From Plasticicumulans acidivorans (GTDB lineage: Bacteria > Pseudomonadota > Gammaproteobacteria > Competibacterales > Competibacteraceae): 64,000 nt of DNA. Position 1 is the stretch's first letter. Every line of letters starts with the position of its first letter. Location of the stretch: NCBI RefSeq assembly GCF_003182095.1, contig NZ_QGTJ01000005.1:275698-339697 (forward strand), given 5' to 3'. The notes under the pieces are model-generated. The model had not been told where the DNA came from. It saw nothing but the letters and a program-made list of their open reading frames with translations, and searched no databases. Below, one piece after another: positions 51,696 to 61,641 of this stretch. Position numbers and translations under genes: made by a program.

Positions 51696-52646
51696 GTGAA
51701 GCGCAAGATTCGCAAGGCCGTATTCCCGGTGGCCGGTCTTGGCACCCGCTTTCTGCCGGCCACGAAGGCCAGTCCGAAGGAAATGTTGCCGATCGTTGAC
51801 AAGCCGCTGATCCAGTACGCCGTCGAAGAGGCGGTGGCGGCTGGCATCGACACGCTGGTGTTCGTCATCGGTCGTACCAAAAACGCCATCGCCGATCATT
51901 TCGACAAGGCCTATGAGCTTGAGACCGAGCTCGAAAGCCGCGGCAAGAAAGATCTTTTGAAAGTCGTGCAGAGCATCGTGCCGACCAACGTCAGCTGTGT
52001 GTATGTGCGCCAGGCTGATGCGCTCGGTCTCGGCCATGCCGTGCTGTGTGCCAAGCCGATCGTCGGTCAGGAGCCCTGCGCGGTGCTGCTCGCCGACGAC
52101 ATGATCGACGCGCCGCACGGCGGTGCGCTGGCGCAGATGGCGGCGCATTTCGACAAATATCAGTGCTCGATCCTTGGCGTCGAGCGCGTGCCGCACGAAG
52201 AAACCCAGAAGTACGGCATCGTCACCCCGCTGCCGTTCGCCAAGGGGCTGTCGAATGTCGACGGCATCGTCGAGAAGCCGGCTCCGGCCGATGCTCCGTC
52301 GAACCTCGCCGTCGTCGGCCGTTACATTCTGACGCCGCGTATCTTCGAGCTGCTGGAAAAAACGCCGCGTGGTGCCGGCAACGAGATTCAGCTGACCGAT
52401 GCGATCGCGGCGCTGCTGCTTGAGGAGCAGGTGCTGGCCTATGAGTTTGAAGGTCGGCGCTACGACTGCGGCAGCAAGATCGGCTACCTGACGGCGACCG
52501 TCGAGTACGGTCTCAAGCACCCGGAGCTGGGTGAGCAGTTCCGCCACTATCTGCAGGGCGTCGCCTGCACACTGGGCGGCTCGGCCGCAGCGCCCGCAGT
52601 GGCACCGAGCAGCAAGAAGGCTGCGGCCGAAGCCGCCAAGAGCTGA
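51696..52646 (+). CDS. galU: UTP--glucose-1-phosphate uridylyltransferase GalU
   Basis: GalU makes UDP-glucose from UTP and glucose 1-phosphate, feeding polysaccharide, LPS core and trehalose synthesis. The 316-residue product has the nucleotidyl-transferase motif [20 protein letters not shown], the metal site LLADDMI, VEKPAP, and ends in an A/K-rich tail. The start is GTG 51696 behind GAGGGA. A G7 run lies just upstream (51628-51634). An intrinsic terminator follows. Confidence 0.96.
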   Translation: MKRKIRKAVFPVAGLGTRFLPATKASPKEMLPIVDKPLIQYAVEEAVAAGIDTLVFVIGRTKNAIADHFDKAYELETELESRGKKDLLKVVQSIVPTNVSCVYVRQADALGLGHAVLCAKPIVGQEPCAVLLADDMIDAPHGGALAQMAAHFDKYQCSILGVERVPHEETQKYGIVTPLPFAKGLSNVDGIVEKPAPADAPSNLAVVGRYILTPRIFELLEKTPRGAGNEIQLTDAIAALLLEEQVLAYEFEGRRYDCGSKIGYLTATVEYGLKHPELGEQFRHYLQGVACTLGGSAAAPAVAPSSKKAAAEAAKS

Positions 52647-52690
52647 GTCGCTGCCATCGTTCTGTAACGTCAGTCTGTAAAAGTCATTGG

Positions 52691-52716
52691 AAAGCCCCGT
52701 TTACGCGGGGCTTTTT
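52691..52716 (+). terminator. Intrinsic terminator after galU
   Basis: AAAGCCCCG (52691-52699) pairs with CGGGGCTTT (52706-52714) around a 6-base loop, with five Ts at 52712-52716. Confidence 0.92.
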
Positions 52717-52840
52717 CTTGAACCCGGTGATGGCAGCGCTGTCAGGAAACCTGACGCGCGTCATCGTTGCGCAACGTGCGGCGATGCAACATGAGGCGCA
52801 ACGCAACAACAGATACTGAACGGAGCAGGCGAGGCTCGTC

Positions 52841-54580
52841 ATGAGCGAACTGGGACGCAAGGATTTCAAGAATCCGGTGGACCGCATGGCCCATGTGGCC
52901 ATCACTCGATTCACAGGCGGGCTGTCGCCGGTGTCCCTGTCACTGGCATGGATGGACTGGGCGATGCACCTGGCGATGGCGCCCGGTCTGCAGGCTGGCC
53001 TGTTGGAAAAGACCTCGCACAAGCTGGCACAGCTCGCTGTCTATGTCCGCCAGTCGATTGCCGATCCGGCGAGCGAGCCGGCGGTGGAGCCGCTGCCGGG
53101 TGACAACCGCTTCCGTGCGGCTGAGTGGAACAGTCCGCCGTTCAATGTCTACGCGCAGTCCTTCCTGCTGGCCCAGCAATGGTGGTGGTGGGCGATCCAC
53201 GGCGTACGCGGTCCTTCGCAGCACCACAAAGACGTGGTCTGGTTCTGCGCCCGGCAGCTGCTCGACATGCTGTCGCCGTCGAATTTCCTGCTGACCAATC
53301 CAGCCCTGCTCAAGAGCACGCTGGAGCAGGGCGGCACCAATCTGATTCGCGGCTGGCAGAACTGGCTGGAGGATCAGGAGCGGCAGACGGCCGGCAAGCC
53401 GCCCGCGGGTGTCGAGAATTTCCGTGTTGGTGAGCAGGTCGCGGCGACGCCGGGGCAGGTGATCTACCGCAATCGCCTGATCGAACTGATCCAGTATTCA
53501 CCGACCACGACTGATGTGCTGGCCGAGCCGGTGCTGTTCGTGCCGGCGTGGATCATGAAGTACTACATCCTCGACCTGTCGCCGGACAATTCGATGGTTC
53601 GCTACCTGGTCGAGCGCGGCCACACCGTGTTCATGATCTCCTGGCGCAATCCGGACAGCGAGGATCATGCCCTCGGCATGGAGGATTACCTGCGCCTCGG
53701 CGTGCTCGATGCGCTGGAGGCCGTGGGCAAGATCTGTCCGCAGCATCGGGTGCATCTGGTCGGTTATTGCCTGGGCGGCACGCTGGCGACGATTACCGCG
53801 GCGCAGCTCGGACGCGACAACGATGATCGGCTGGCATCGATGACGTTGTTCGCGGCGCAGACCGATTTCACCGAAGCGGGCGAGCTGCTGCTGTTCATCG
53901 ACGACAGCCAGCTGACTTTCCTTGAGGACATGATGTGGGATCGTGGCTATCTGGACGCCAGCCAGATGTCCGGTGCCTTCCAGATGCTGCGTTCGAATGA
54001 TCTGCTGTGGTCGCGCCTGGTGCACGAGTACATGCTCGGCGAGCGCTCGCCGATGTTCGATCTGATGGCCTGGAACGCGGACTCCACGCGCATGCCCTAC
54101 AAGATGCACAAGGAGTATCTGCGCAAGCTGTTCCTCAATAACGAGCTGGCCAATGGGCACTATCTGGTTGATGGCCGGCCGGTCGCGATCAGTGACATCC
54201 GGGCGCCGGTGTTCATTGTCGGCGCGACCAAGGACCACATCGCGCCGTGGCGTTCGGTTTACAAATTCCGTTTGCAGGCCGATGTGCCGGTGACCTTCCT
54301 GTTGACCGCCGGCGGTCACAATGCCGGCATCGTCAACCCTCCGGGCAAGCCGCGGGCCTCCTACCAGATGGAGACCCACCTCGAAGGCACGCCTTATCTC
54401 GATCCGGACGCGTGGGCTGAACGCACGCCGCGACAGGAGGGTTCGTGGTGGCCCGCCTGGCAGCAGTGGCTGGTGCAGCACAGCAGTGCGCAGGCGTGGT
54501 CACCGCCGGCAATGGGCAATGCAGCAGCCGGCCTTGTGCCGCTGTGTGCCGCGCCCGGACGCTACGTATTGCGTCTGTAA
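52841..54580 (+). CDS. phaC: Poly(3-hydroxyalkanoate) synthase PhaC
   Basis: PhaC polymerises (R)-3-hydroxyacyl-CoA into storage polyester on the granule surface. The 579-residue protein has the N-terminal PhaC domain (about 1-200) and an alpha/beta-hydrolase core with the lipase-like box GYCLGG, catalytic C310, D465 in ATKDH, and H493 in GGHNAG, a spacing that matches class I/II synthases. PAWIMKYYILDLSPDNSMV and WNADSTRMP are family motifs. No phaA, phaB, phaE, phaR or phasin gene is adjacent, so the monomer route is not shown here. ATG 52841 follows GGAGCAGGCGAGG. Confidence 0.95.
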   Translation: MSELGRKDFKNPVDRMAHVAITRFTGGLSPVSLSLAWMDWAMHLAMAPGLQAGLLEKTSHKLAQLAVYVRQSIADPASEPAVEPLPGDNRFRAAEWNSPPFNVYAQSFLLAQQWWWWAIHGVRGPSQHHKDVVWFCARQLLDMLSPSNFLLTNPALLKSTLEQGGTNLIRGWQNWLEDQERQTAGKPPAGVENFRVGEQVAATPGQVIYRNRLIELIQYSPTTTDVLAEPVLFVPAWIMKYYILDLSPDNSMVRYLVERGHTVFMISWRNPDSEDHALGMEDYLRLGVLDALEAVGKICPQHRVHLVGYCLGGTLATITAAQLGRDNDDRLASMTLFAAQTDFTEAGELLLFIDDSQLTFLEDMMWDRGYLDASQMSGAFQMLRSNDLLWSRLVHEYMLGERSPMFDLMAWNADSTRMPYKMHKEYLRKLFLNNELANGHYLVDGRPVAISDIRAPVFIVGATKDHIAPWRSVYKFRLQADVPVTFLLTAGGHNAGIVNPPGKPRASYQMETHLEGTPYLDPDAWAERTPRQEGSWWPAWQQWLVQHSSAQAWSPPAMGNAAAGLVPLCAAPGRYVLRL

Positions 54581-54640
54581 AGCCGCATCTCCCGAATTTC
54601 CGGTATCGCCGGATTTAAACCCGACAGGGTTCGTCTGCCG

Positions 54641-54670
54641 TCTGGTGTGAGGACGGGAGGTGGTTATACT
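54641..54670 (+). promoter_or_regulatory. Possible sigma-70 promoter of fabI
   Basis: TATACT at 54665-54670 is a strong -10 box; the -35 region at the right distance (TCTGGT, 54641-54646) is poor. It lies about 118 bases before the fabI start, leaving a long leader. Confidence 0.45.
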
Positions 54671-54787
54671 CGCCCTGTCATGTTGCAGTGCACTATCGCA
54701 AGGCGCCTGACCGGCGCGGCGTGATGTTCCGTCCGGCCGTTGTGTACGTACCCCCCAAGCACGGCCCTTTTTCAGGAGACTTATCAC

Positions 54788-55561
54788 ATGAGCAATTCCT
54801 TCAGCCTGCACGGCAAGCGTGGCCTTGTAGTCGGCATCGCCAACGAGCATTCCATTGCTTACGGCATCGCCAAGACCATCCGCGAGTACGGTGGTGAGGT
54901 CGCGGCGACCTACCTCAATGAGAAGGCCGAGAGGTTCGTGCGTCCGCTGGCCGAGGGGCTCGGTTGTCCGCTGATCATGCCCTGCGACGTCAGCAAGCCG
55001 GGCGAGCTTGAGTCCGTTTTCGACAAGCTCAAGGCTGCCTGGGGCACGATCGACTATGTCGTGCACAGCATCGCGTTCTCGCCGCTGGCTGATCTGCATG
55101 GTCGTCTGGTGGATTCCACGGCCGAAGGTTTTGGCGTTGCCATGGATATCTCCTGCCATTCCTTCATCCGCATGGCCAAGCTGGCCGAGCCGATGATGCC
55201 CAACGGCGGCACGATGCTGGCGATGTCCTACTACGGTGCCGAGAAGGTCATCGATCACTATGACCTGATGGGGCCGGTCAAGGCGGCGCTGGAGTCCTGC
55301 GTGCGTTACCTCGCCGCTGAGCTTGGCCCGAACAACATCCGTGTCAACTGCATCTCGCCCGGCCCGATCCTCACCCGCGCGGCTTCCGGCATCAAGGATT
55401 TCGACGAGTTGCTGACGGTTGCGAGCAGCCGTGCGCCGCTCGGCCGGCTGGCGACGCCGGAAGACGTCGGCCGTCTGGCGGCGTTCTACATCGGCGAGAC
55501 GGGCAACAACATCACCGGCAATATCGGCTTCGTCGACGCCGGTTATCACGTGCGCGGCTGA
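54788..55561 (+). CDS. fabI: Enoyl-ACP reductase (NADH) FabI
   Basis: FabI carries out the last reduction in each fatty-acid elongation cycle. The 257-residue short-chain dehydrogenase has LVVGIANEHSIAYGIA, the nucleotide-binding segment typical of FabI. Its active site is Y148, Y158 and K165 (SYYGAEKVIDHYDLMGPVK), and VNCISPGPILTRAASGI is the conserved substrate loop. ATG 54788 has AGGAGA 9 bases upstream. Confidence 0.95.
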   Translation: MSNSFSLHGKRGLVVGIANEHSIAYGIAKTIREYGGEVAATYLNEKAERFVRPLAEGLGCPLIMPCDVSKPGELESVFDKLKAAWGTIDYVVHSIAFSPLADLHGRLVDSTAEGFGVAMDISCHSFIRMAKLAEPMMPNGGTMLAMSYYGAEKVIDHYDLMGPVKAALESCVRYLAAELGPNNIRVNCISPGPILTRAASGIKDFDELLTVASSRAPLGRLATPEDVGRLAAFYIGETGNNITGNIGFVDAGYHVRG

Positions 55562-55645
55562 GGTTGACCGCGTAGCGCCCGCCGCCGCCGGCGGTGGGCG
55601 CCTTCTCGCCCGCTCCCTGCCCTGCATCCACCCGGTACGTCAGTC

Positions 55646-57055
55646 ATGAACGACGAAACTCAGAACATGATCGAAAACCATACCTTCGATGAAATCAGCA
55701 TCGGCCAGACCTCAAGTGTCAGTCGTACGCTGAACCATCAGGACATTGAACTGTTCGCGCTGTTGTCGGGTGACCTCAATCCGACGCATGTCGATGAGGA
55801 ATTCGCCCGCGGCGCCAAGTTCTCGCGCGTCGTCGGCCATAGCATGTGGGGAGCGAGCCTGATTTCCGGCGTGCTCGGTACCGGACTGCCGGGACCGGGC
55901 ACCGTTTACAAGTCGCAGACGTTGAATTTCCACGGGGTGGTGCACGTCGGTGACGTCGTCACCGTCACCGTCACTGTCGTCGCCAAGAACCCCGAAGCGC
56001 GCACCATCACGCTCGATTGCCAGTGCGTCGACCAGAATGATCGCGTCTGCGTCGATGGTCAGGCGGTGGTCTATGCGCCGCCGGTCAAGGTGATGCGCCA
56101 GCTGATCGAGCTGCCTGAAGTGCACTTCAGTGAGCACGGTGCGCGTCACAAGAAGCTGGTCGAGACTGCGGGCAAGCTCGAACCGGTGCCGACGGCGGTC
56201 GTGCATCCGGTCGATCAGGTATCGCTCGAAGGTGCCGTGCGCGCGGCTGAAGCCCATCTGATCGTGCCGCTGCTGGTCGGGCCGGCCGCGAAGATCCGGG
56301 CGACGGCGGAAGAGTTCGGCCTGGACATCGCCAACTACGAAATCGTCGATGTGCCGCATTCGCATGCCGCCGCCGAGAAGGGCGTGGCGCTGATCCGCGA
56401 AGGGCGCGCCGAGATCCTGATGAAGGGCAGCCTGCATACCGACGAATTCATGGGCGCGGTGGTCACCAAAGACACCGGCTTGCGCACTGCCCGGCGTATC
56501 AGCCACGCCTTCATCATGGACGTGCCGACCTATCCGAAGCCGCTGCTGATCACCGACGCGGCGATCAATATTTATCCGGATCTGATCACCAAGGCCGACA
56601 TCTGCCAGAACGCCATCGAACTGGTGCAGGCGCTGGGTGTGGAGACGCCGAAGGTCGCCATCCTCTCGGCGGTGGAAACCGTCACGCCGAAGATTTCCTC
56701 GACGATGGAAGCGGCCGCCCTGTGCAAGATGGCCGACCGCGGGCAGATCAAGGGTGCGATCCTCGATGGTCCGCTGGCCTTCGATAACGCCATCAGCAAA
56801 ATCGCCGCCAAGACCAAGGGCATCAGCTCGCCGGTTTCCGGTGAGGCCGACATTCTGCTGGTCCCCGATCTCGAAGCCGGCAACATGATCGCCAAGCAGC
56901 TGGAGTATCTGGCGCATGCGGCGGCGGCGGGTGTGGTGCTCGGTGCGCGTTGCCCGATCGTGCTGACCTCGCGTGCCGATGGCACGCTGGCACGTATGGC
57001 CTCGTGCGCAGTCGCTGTGCTGATGGCCCACGACAAGCGGGGGTCGGCACGATGA
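55646..57055 (+). CDS. MaoC-like enoyl-CoA hydratase fused to phosphate acetyl/butyryltransferase
   Basis: The 469-residue product joins two domains. Residues 10-145 form a MaoC hotdog fold with the hydratase motif FALLSGDLNPTHVDEEFA (catalytic D and H) and GHSMWGASLISG, expected to hydrate (2E)-enoyl-CoA to (R)-3-hydroxyacyl-CoA. Residues 165-465 are a phosphotransacylase (PTA/PTB) with LMKGSLHTDEFMGAVV, GLRTARRISHAF and GPLAFDNAIS. The stop overlaps ackA as ATGA, so the pair probably forms an acyl-CoA to acyl-phosphate to ATP route. The acyl chain length cannot be told from sequence. Confidence 0.92.
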   Translation: MNDETQNMIENHTFDEISIGQTSSVSRTLNHQDIELFALLSGDLNPTHVDEEFARGAKFSRVVGHSMWGASLISGVLGTGLPGPGTVYKSQTLNFHGVVHVGDVVTVTVTVVAKNPEARTITLDCQCVDQNDRVCVDGQAVVYAPPVKVMRQLIELPEVHFSEHGARHKKLVETAGKLEPVPTAVVHPVDQVSLEGAVRAAEAHLIVPLLVGPAAKIRATAEEFGLDIANYEIVDVPHSHAAAEKGVALIREGRAEILMKGSLHTDEFMGAVVTKDTGLRTARRISHAFIMDVPTYPKPLLITDAAINIYPDLITKADICQNAIELVQALGVETPKVAILSAVETVTPKISSTMEAAALCKMADRGQIKGAILDGPLAFDNAISKIAAKTKGISSPVSGEADILLVPDLEAGNMIAKQLEYLAHAAAAGVVLGARCPIVLTSRADGTLARMASCAVAVLMAHDKRGSAR

Positions 57056-58239
57056 GCTCTGGAATCCTGGTGCTGAATGCCGGTTCATCGAGCATTAAAT
57101 TTGCGATCTATGGTGAACAGGGCGACACACTCAACGAGGTCGCCCACGGTCTGATCGAGGACATCGGCGGTGCCAAGCCGCATTTCGTCGCCAAGGCTCG
57201 CGACGGGCAGAAGCTGGGTGAGCTGCATCCTGCTGCCGAGCCGCTCTACGATCATGCGCGTGCGCTGACCGACCTGCTCGCCTGGCTGGACGAGCACCCC
57301 GAGCTGCCGAAGCTGCGCGCGGTCGGACACCGCGTGGTGCATGGCGGTACGCTCTACAGCGCACCGGTGCTGCTCGATCACGCCATCGTCGATCACCTCG
57401 ACAACCTGATTCCGCTGGCGCCGCTGCACCAGCCGCACAACGTCGCCGGCATCAAGGCGGTCTATGCGATCGATCCGAACATGCCGCAGGTGGCCTGCTT
57501 CGATACCGCGTTTCACCGCAGCCAGCCGGAAGTCGCGCGCTTGTTCGCCATTCCGCAGAAATACCGTGACGAAGGCGTGCAGCGTTACGGTTTTCATGGC
57601 ATGTCCTACGAGTTCGTCGCCAGCCGCCTGCCGGATCTGATCGGCGAGCGCGGTCACGGCAAGATCGTCATTGCGCACCTTGGCAATGGTGCCTCGATGT
57701 GCGCGATCGATCAGGGCAAGAGCGTGGCGAGCACGATGGGCTTCACCGCTGTCGACGGCCTGCCGATGGGCACCCGCACCGGTAACATCGATCCGGGCGT
57801 GCTGCTGTACATGATCGGTCAGCACGGCATGGGGCTGAAGCAGCTCACCGACCTGCTCTACAAGCAGTCAGGGTTGCTCGGTCTGTCGGGGATTTCCAAC
57901 GACATGCGCACACTGCTCTCCAGCAGCGAGCCGGCCGCGCAGATCACCGTCGAGTATTTCTGCTACCGCATCGTCCGCGAGCTCGGCTCGATGGCGGCGG
58001 CGCTCGGCGGGCTCGACGCGCTGGTGTTCACCGGCGGTATCGGTGAGCATGCGGCTCCGGTGCGCGCGCGCGTGTGCGAGCTGGCGGCGTGGTACGGCAT
58101 CGCGCTTGATCCGGCTGCGAACGAAGCAGGCGCTACGGTGATCACGACGGCAGACAGCCGTATTCCGGCGCTCGTCGTGCCGACGGACGAGGAGGGCATC
58201 ATCGCCCGCCACACTCGTCGTCTTGCCTCCACTGTTTGA
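57052..58239 (+). CDS. ackA: Acetate (acyl) kinase AckA
   Basis: AckA converts acyl phosphate and ADP to carboxylate and ATP. The 395-residue ASKHA protein has the N-terminal [37 protein letters not shown] and [15 protein letters not shown], and near the end [16 protein letters not shown] 57052 overlaps the preceding fusion gene. A perfect hairpin lies 29 bases after the stop. Confidence 0.95.
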   Translation: MSSGILVLNAGSSSIKFAIYGEQGDTLNEVAHGLIEDIGGAKPHFVAKARDGQKLGELHPAAEPLYDHARALTDLLAWLDEHPELPKLRAVGHRVVHGGTLYSAPVLLDHAIVDHLDNLIPLAPLHQPHNVAGIKAVYAIDPNMPQVACFDTAFHRSQPEVARLFAIPQKYRDEGVQRYGFHGMSYEFVASRLPDLIGERGHGKIVIAHLGNGASMCAIDQGKSVASTMGFTAVDGLPMGTRTGNIDPGVLLYMIGQHGMGLKQLTDLLYKQSGLLGLSGISNDMRTLLSSSEPAAQITVEYFCYRIVRELGSMAAALGGLDALVFTGGIGEHAAPVRARVCELAAWYGIALDPAANEAGATVITTADSRIPALVVPTDEEGIIARHTRRLASTV

Positions 58240-58268
58240 GCGATCAGGCAAACTCTCCTGTGTCCCAC

Positions 58269-58293
58269 TGACAGCCCGCCATGCGGGCTGTCA
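58269..58293 (+). repeat. Perfect 11-bp hairpin after ackA
   Basis: TGACAGCCCGC (58269-58279) and GCGGGCTGTCA (58283-58293) pair exactly around CAT. No U-tract follows, so it may be a processing or weak termination site for the pta-ackA message. Confidence 0.75.
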
Positions 58294-58393
58294 ACATATG
58301 TGGCGCTCGGCGGGCTGCAGCTTGCCGCCACATGACAGGCATCGCTACGCTGCGTCGCCTGAAGCATTGGTGCGGAATCCAGGGAACACAACC

Positions 58394-60226
58394 ATGTGTG
58401 GAATCGTAGGGGCCATCGCCGAACGTAATGTCGTGCCGATTCTGCTGGAAGGTCTGCGGCGTCTGGAGTACCGCGGCTATGACTCCGCCGGGGTGGCAAC
58501 GCTCGATGATGCACGGCATCTGCAGCGCGTGCGTGCCGTCGGCAAGGTGCAGGCGCTGGCCGAGCAGCTGGCCGAGCAGCCGATCGCCGGACGACTTGGC
58601 ATTGCCCACACGCGCTGGGCCACGCACGGTGCGCCGAGCGTGCGTAACGCCCATCCGCACGTCAGCGGCAACGAAGTCGCGCTGGTGCATAACGGCATCA
58701 TCGAGAACTACAAGGAATTACGCGCCGAGCTGACCGAGCTCGGCTATGTGTTCGAATCGGAAACCGACACCGAGGTCGTTGCGCACCTGATCGCGCATCA
58801 GCTGGAGCGTGAGGGCGATTTGCTGGCGGCGGTGCAGAGCGCTGTCGCGCGCCTGATCGGTGCTTTCAGCCTGGGGGTGATCTGCCGGCGCGAGCCCGGG
58901 CGGCTGGTCGCGGCTCGCCAGGGCAGTCCGCTGGTGATCGGTATCGGTATCGGCGAGCACTTCATCGCCTCGGACGTGTTCGCGCTGCTGCCGGTGACGC
59001 AAAGTTTCGTGTTCCTCGAAGAAGGCGATATCGCTGACATCAGCCGCAGCGGTTTCACGATCTTTGATCACAGCGGGCGTGCCGTGCAGCGGCCGCAGGC
59101 CGTATCCGCGCAAAGTGCGGGTGTGGCCGACAAAGGTCCGTACCGTCACTACATGCTCAAGGAAATCTTCGAGCAACCGACCGTGATTGCCGACACGCTG
59201 GAAGGCCGCATCCATGACGGCCGTCTGCTCGAAAGCTGTTTCGGCGTGGGCGCCTCGGCGCTGCTCGACCAGGTGCGGCAGGTGCATATCGTTGCCTGCG
59301 GTACCAGCTATCACGCCGGTCTCGTTGCACGTTACTGGCTGGAAGAGCTCGGGGTGCCGGCCAGTGTCGAGGTCGCCAGCGAGTACCGTTATCGTGACCC
59401 GGTGATCGCCCCCGGAACGTTGTTCGTCAGCATTTCCCAGTCAGGTGAAACGGCCGATACGCTGGCCGCGCTGCGCGGGGCCAAGGCACGTGGCTGTCTC
59501 GGCAGCTTGGCGATCTGCAACGTGCCGGAAAGCTCGCTGGTACGCGAATCGGGCCTGGTTCTGATGACCCGTGCCGGTCGTGAGATTGGCGTGGCTTCGA
59601 CCAAGGCTTTCACGACCCAGCTGGTGGCGCTGCGCCTGTTGTCGATCGCGCTGGGCCGCCGCCACGCGCTGACGCTGGAACGCGAGCAGCTGCTGGTCAG
59701 TGAGCTGACGGCATTACCCGCACAAGTCGAAGCGGCGCTGGCGCTCAACAAGGACATCGAGCGGCTCGCCGAGGCCTTTGCCGACAAGCACCATGCCTTG
59801 TTCCTGGGCCGCGGCACCCAGTACGCCGTAGCCATGGAAGGTGCCTTGAAGCTCAAGGAAATCAGCTATATCCATGCCGAGGCCTACGCTGCAGGTGAGC
59901 TCAAGCATGGGCCGCTGGCGCTGGTGGACCCGACCATGCCGGTGCTCTGCGTGCTGCCGGACAACGCCCTGCAGGAAAAGGTCGTATCGAACCTGCAGGA
60001 AGTGCGCGCGCGTGGTGGAGAGCTGTTCCTGTTCGCCGATGCGGGCCTTGATGTGCACTTCGAAGGCAGTGGCGTGCATCTGCTGCGTGTCGGTCCGGTC
60101 AGTGATTCGATCGCGCCGGTGGTGTTTACGGTGCCGCTGCAGTTGCTGGCCTACCATGTTGCGGTGCTCAAGGGCACCGATGTCGACCAGCCGCGCAATC
60201 TCGCCAAGTCGGTGACGGTGGAGTAA
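58394..60226 (+). CDS. glmS: Glutamine--fructose-6-phosphate aminotransferase GlmS
   Basis: GlmS makes glucosamine 6-phosphate, the entry to UDP-GlcNAc for wall, lipid A and surface sugars. The 610-residue protein has the N-terminal glutaminase domain (catalytic Cys directly after Met in [10 protein letters not shown], with [10 protein letters not shown] and HTRWATHG) and two SIS domains ([31 protein letters not shown]), ending NLAKSVTVE. The frame continues upstream of ATG 58394, but Cys must be residue 2, fixing the start. Confidence 0.97.
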   Translation: MCGIVGAIAERNVVPILLEGLRRLEYRGYDSAGVATLDDARHLQRVRAVGKVQALAEQLAEQPIAGRLGIAHTRWATHGAPSVRNAHPHVSGNEVALVHNGIIENYKELRAELTELGYVFESETDTEVVAHLIAHQLEREGDLLAAVQSAVARLIGAFSLGVICRREPGRLVAARQGSPLVIGIGIGEHFIASDVFALLPVTQSFVFLEEGDIADISRSGFTIFDHSGRAVQRPQAVSAQSAGVADKGPYRHYMLKEIFEQPTVIADTLEGRIHDGRLLESCFGVGASALLDQVRQVHIVACGTSYHAGLVARYWLEELGVPASVEVASEYRYRDPVIAPGTLFVSISQSGETADTLAALRGAKARGCLGSLAICNVPESSLVRESGLVLMTRAGREIGVASTKAFTTQLVALRLLSIALGRRHALTLEREQLLVSELTALPAQVEAALALNKDIERLAEAFADKHHALFLGRGTQYAVAMEGALKLKEISYIHAEAYAAGELKHGPLALVDPTMPVLCVLPDNALQEKVVSNLQEVRARGGELFLFADAGLDVHFEGSGVHLLRVGPVSDSIAPVVFTVPLQLLAYHVAVLKGTDVDQPRNLAKSVTVE

Positions 60227-60285
60227 CCGCTCAGCCGTAACCGACGCCGTTCTGTCGCCAATCGCATTTCTCCGGAGTCTTCACA

Positions 60286-61560
60286 ATGGAACTGAACAAC
60301 GTCCGCATCGGGCTGATCGGGCTGGGTTATGTCGGCTTGCCGCTGGCCGTCGAGTTTGGCAAGCACTATCTGACAACAGGTTTTGACGTCAAGGCAGACC
60401 GCGTCGCTGAATTACGCGAAGGGCGTGACAGCACCCTGGAGGTCGAGCCCGAGCTGCTCGCCGAGGCGAGCCAGCTCAGTTTCACGAGCACGCTCGAAGA
60501 CATTCGTAGCTGCAATGTCTACATCGTCACCGTGCCGACGCCGATCGACAGCGCCAAACGTCCGGATCTGTCGCCGCTGGAAAAAGCGAGCGCCAGCATC
60601 GGCCAGGTGCTCAAGCGCGGGGACGTGGTGATCTATGAATCGACGGTCTACCCCGGTGCGACCGAAGAGGTCTGTGTGCCGATTCTCGAAAAAGTGTCCG
60701 GCCTGAAGTTTAACCTCGACTTTTTCGCCGGCTACAGCCCGGAGCGTATCAATCCGGGTGATAAAGAGCATCGTGTGACCACCATCAAGAAAGTCACTTC
60801 GGGTTCGACGCCGGAGGTGGCTGAGTTCGTCGATCACCTGTACGGCAGCATCATTACCGCGGGGACGCACAAGGCGAGCAGCATCAAGGTGGCCGAGGCG
60901 GCGAAAGTCATCGAGAACACCCAGCGCGACGTCAATATTTCGCTGATCAACGAGCTGGCGCTGATTTTCAACCGGCTGGGCATCGATACCGAGGAAGTCC
61001 TGCTGGCGGCCGGCACCAAGTGGAACTTCCTGCCGTTTCGGCCGGGACTGGTCGGGGGGCACTGCATCGGCGTCGACCCGTACTATCTGACGCACAAGGC
61101 TCAGGAAATCGGCTATCACCCGGAAGTCATCCTGGCCGGACGGCGCATCAACGACGGCATGGGTGTTTACGTGGCCGAGCAGGTGATCAAGCTGATGACC
61201 CGCCAGCGCATGCATGTCGTCGGTTCGCGGGTGCTGGTGATGGGGCTGACGTTCAAGGAGAACTGCCCGGATCTGCGCAACACCCGGGTGGTGGACATCG
61301 TCCACGAGCTCAAGACCTACAACGCCCATGTCGACGTCTATGACCCCTGGGTATCGGCTGCCGAGGCTGAGCATGAATATGGCATCCATCCGGTCAGCGA
61401 GCTGATCGAAGGGCAGTATGACGCCATCATTCTTGCCGTCGCACATCAGCAGTTCCAGGCGATGGGCGTCGAACGCATCCGCGCACTCGGCAAGCCGAAC
61501 GCAGTGCTGTTCGACATCAAATATGTGCTGCCACGCGAAGCGGTCGACGGGCGACTTTGA
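60286..61560 (+). CDS. tviB: Nucleotide-sugar dehydrogenase, UDP-GlcNAc 6-dehydrogenase (TviB/WbpO type)
   Basis: This 424-residue protein is a UDP-sugar 6-dehydrogenase that oxidises C6 twice with NAD+. It has the Rossmann motif [23 protein letters not shown], the central helix region [19 protein letters not shown], and the catalytic cysteine C260 in [17 protein letters not shown]. The sequence is closest to the TviB group, which acts on UDP-GlcNAc rather than UDP-glucose; this specificity is inferred. It starts 59 bases after glmS. Confidence 0.9.
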   Translation: MELNNVRIGLIGLGYVGLPLAVEFGKHYLTTGFDVKADRVAELREGRDSTLEVEPELLAEASQLSFTSTLEDIRSCNVYIVTVPTPIDSAKRPDLSPLEKASASIGQVLKRGDVVIYESTVYPGATEEVCVPILEKVSGLKFNLDFFAGYSPERINPGDKEHRVTTIKKVTSGSTPEVAEFVDHLYGSIITAGTHKASSIKVAEAAKVIENTQRDVNISLINELALIFNRLGIDTEEVLLAAGTKWNFLPFRPGLVGGHCIGVDPYYLTHKAQEIGYHPEVILAGRRINDGMGVYVAEQVIKLMTRQRMHVVGSRVLVMGLTFKENCPDLRNTRVVDIVHELKTYNAHVDVYDPWVSAAEAEHEYGIHPVSELIEGQYDAIILAVAHQQFQAMGVERIRALGKPNAVLFDIKYVLPREAVDGRL

Positions 61561-61588
61561 TGCATCGTTTCACGAGGCTATCTACCTG

Positions 61589-61618
61589 CCGCCCGCCCTC
61601 ATGCGGGCGGTGACGTTT
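61589..61618 (+). terminator. Possible terminator after the UDP-sugar dehydrogenase gene
   Basis: CCGCCCGC (61589-61596) pairs with GCGGGCGG (61603-61610) around a 6-base loop; only four Ts follow (61615-61618) after TGACG, so termination would be weak. Confidence 0.4.
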
Positions 61619-61641
61619 TCAGCTTTGTTGCGGAAATTGCT

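Noticed and set aside
52740..52840. Repeated GCGCAAC words upstream of phaC as a PhaR-type operator
   Set aside because: Two copies of a 7-base word with irregular spacing are not enough to claim a site, and no regulator gene is adjacent.
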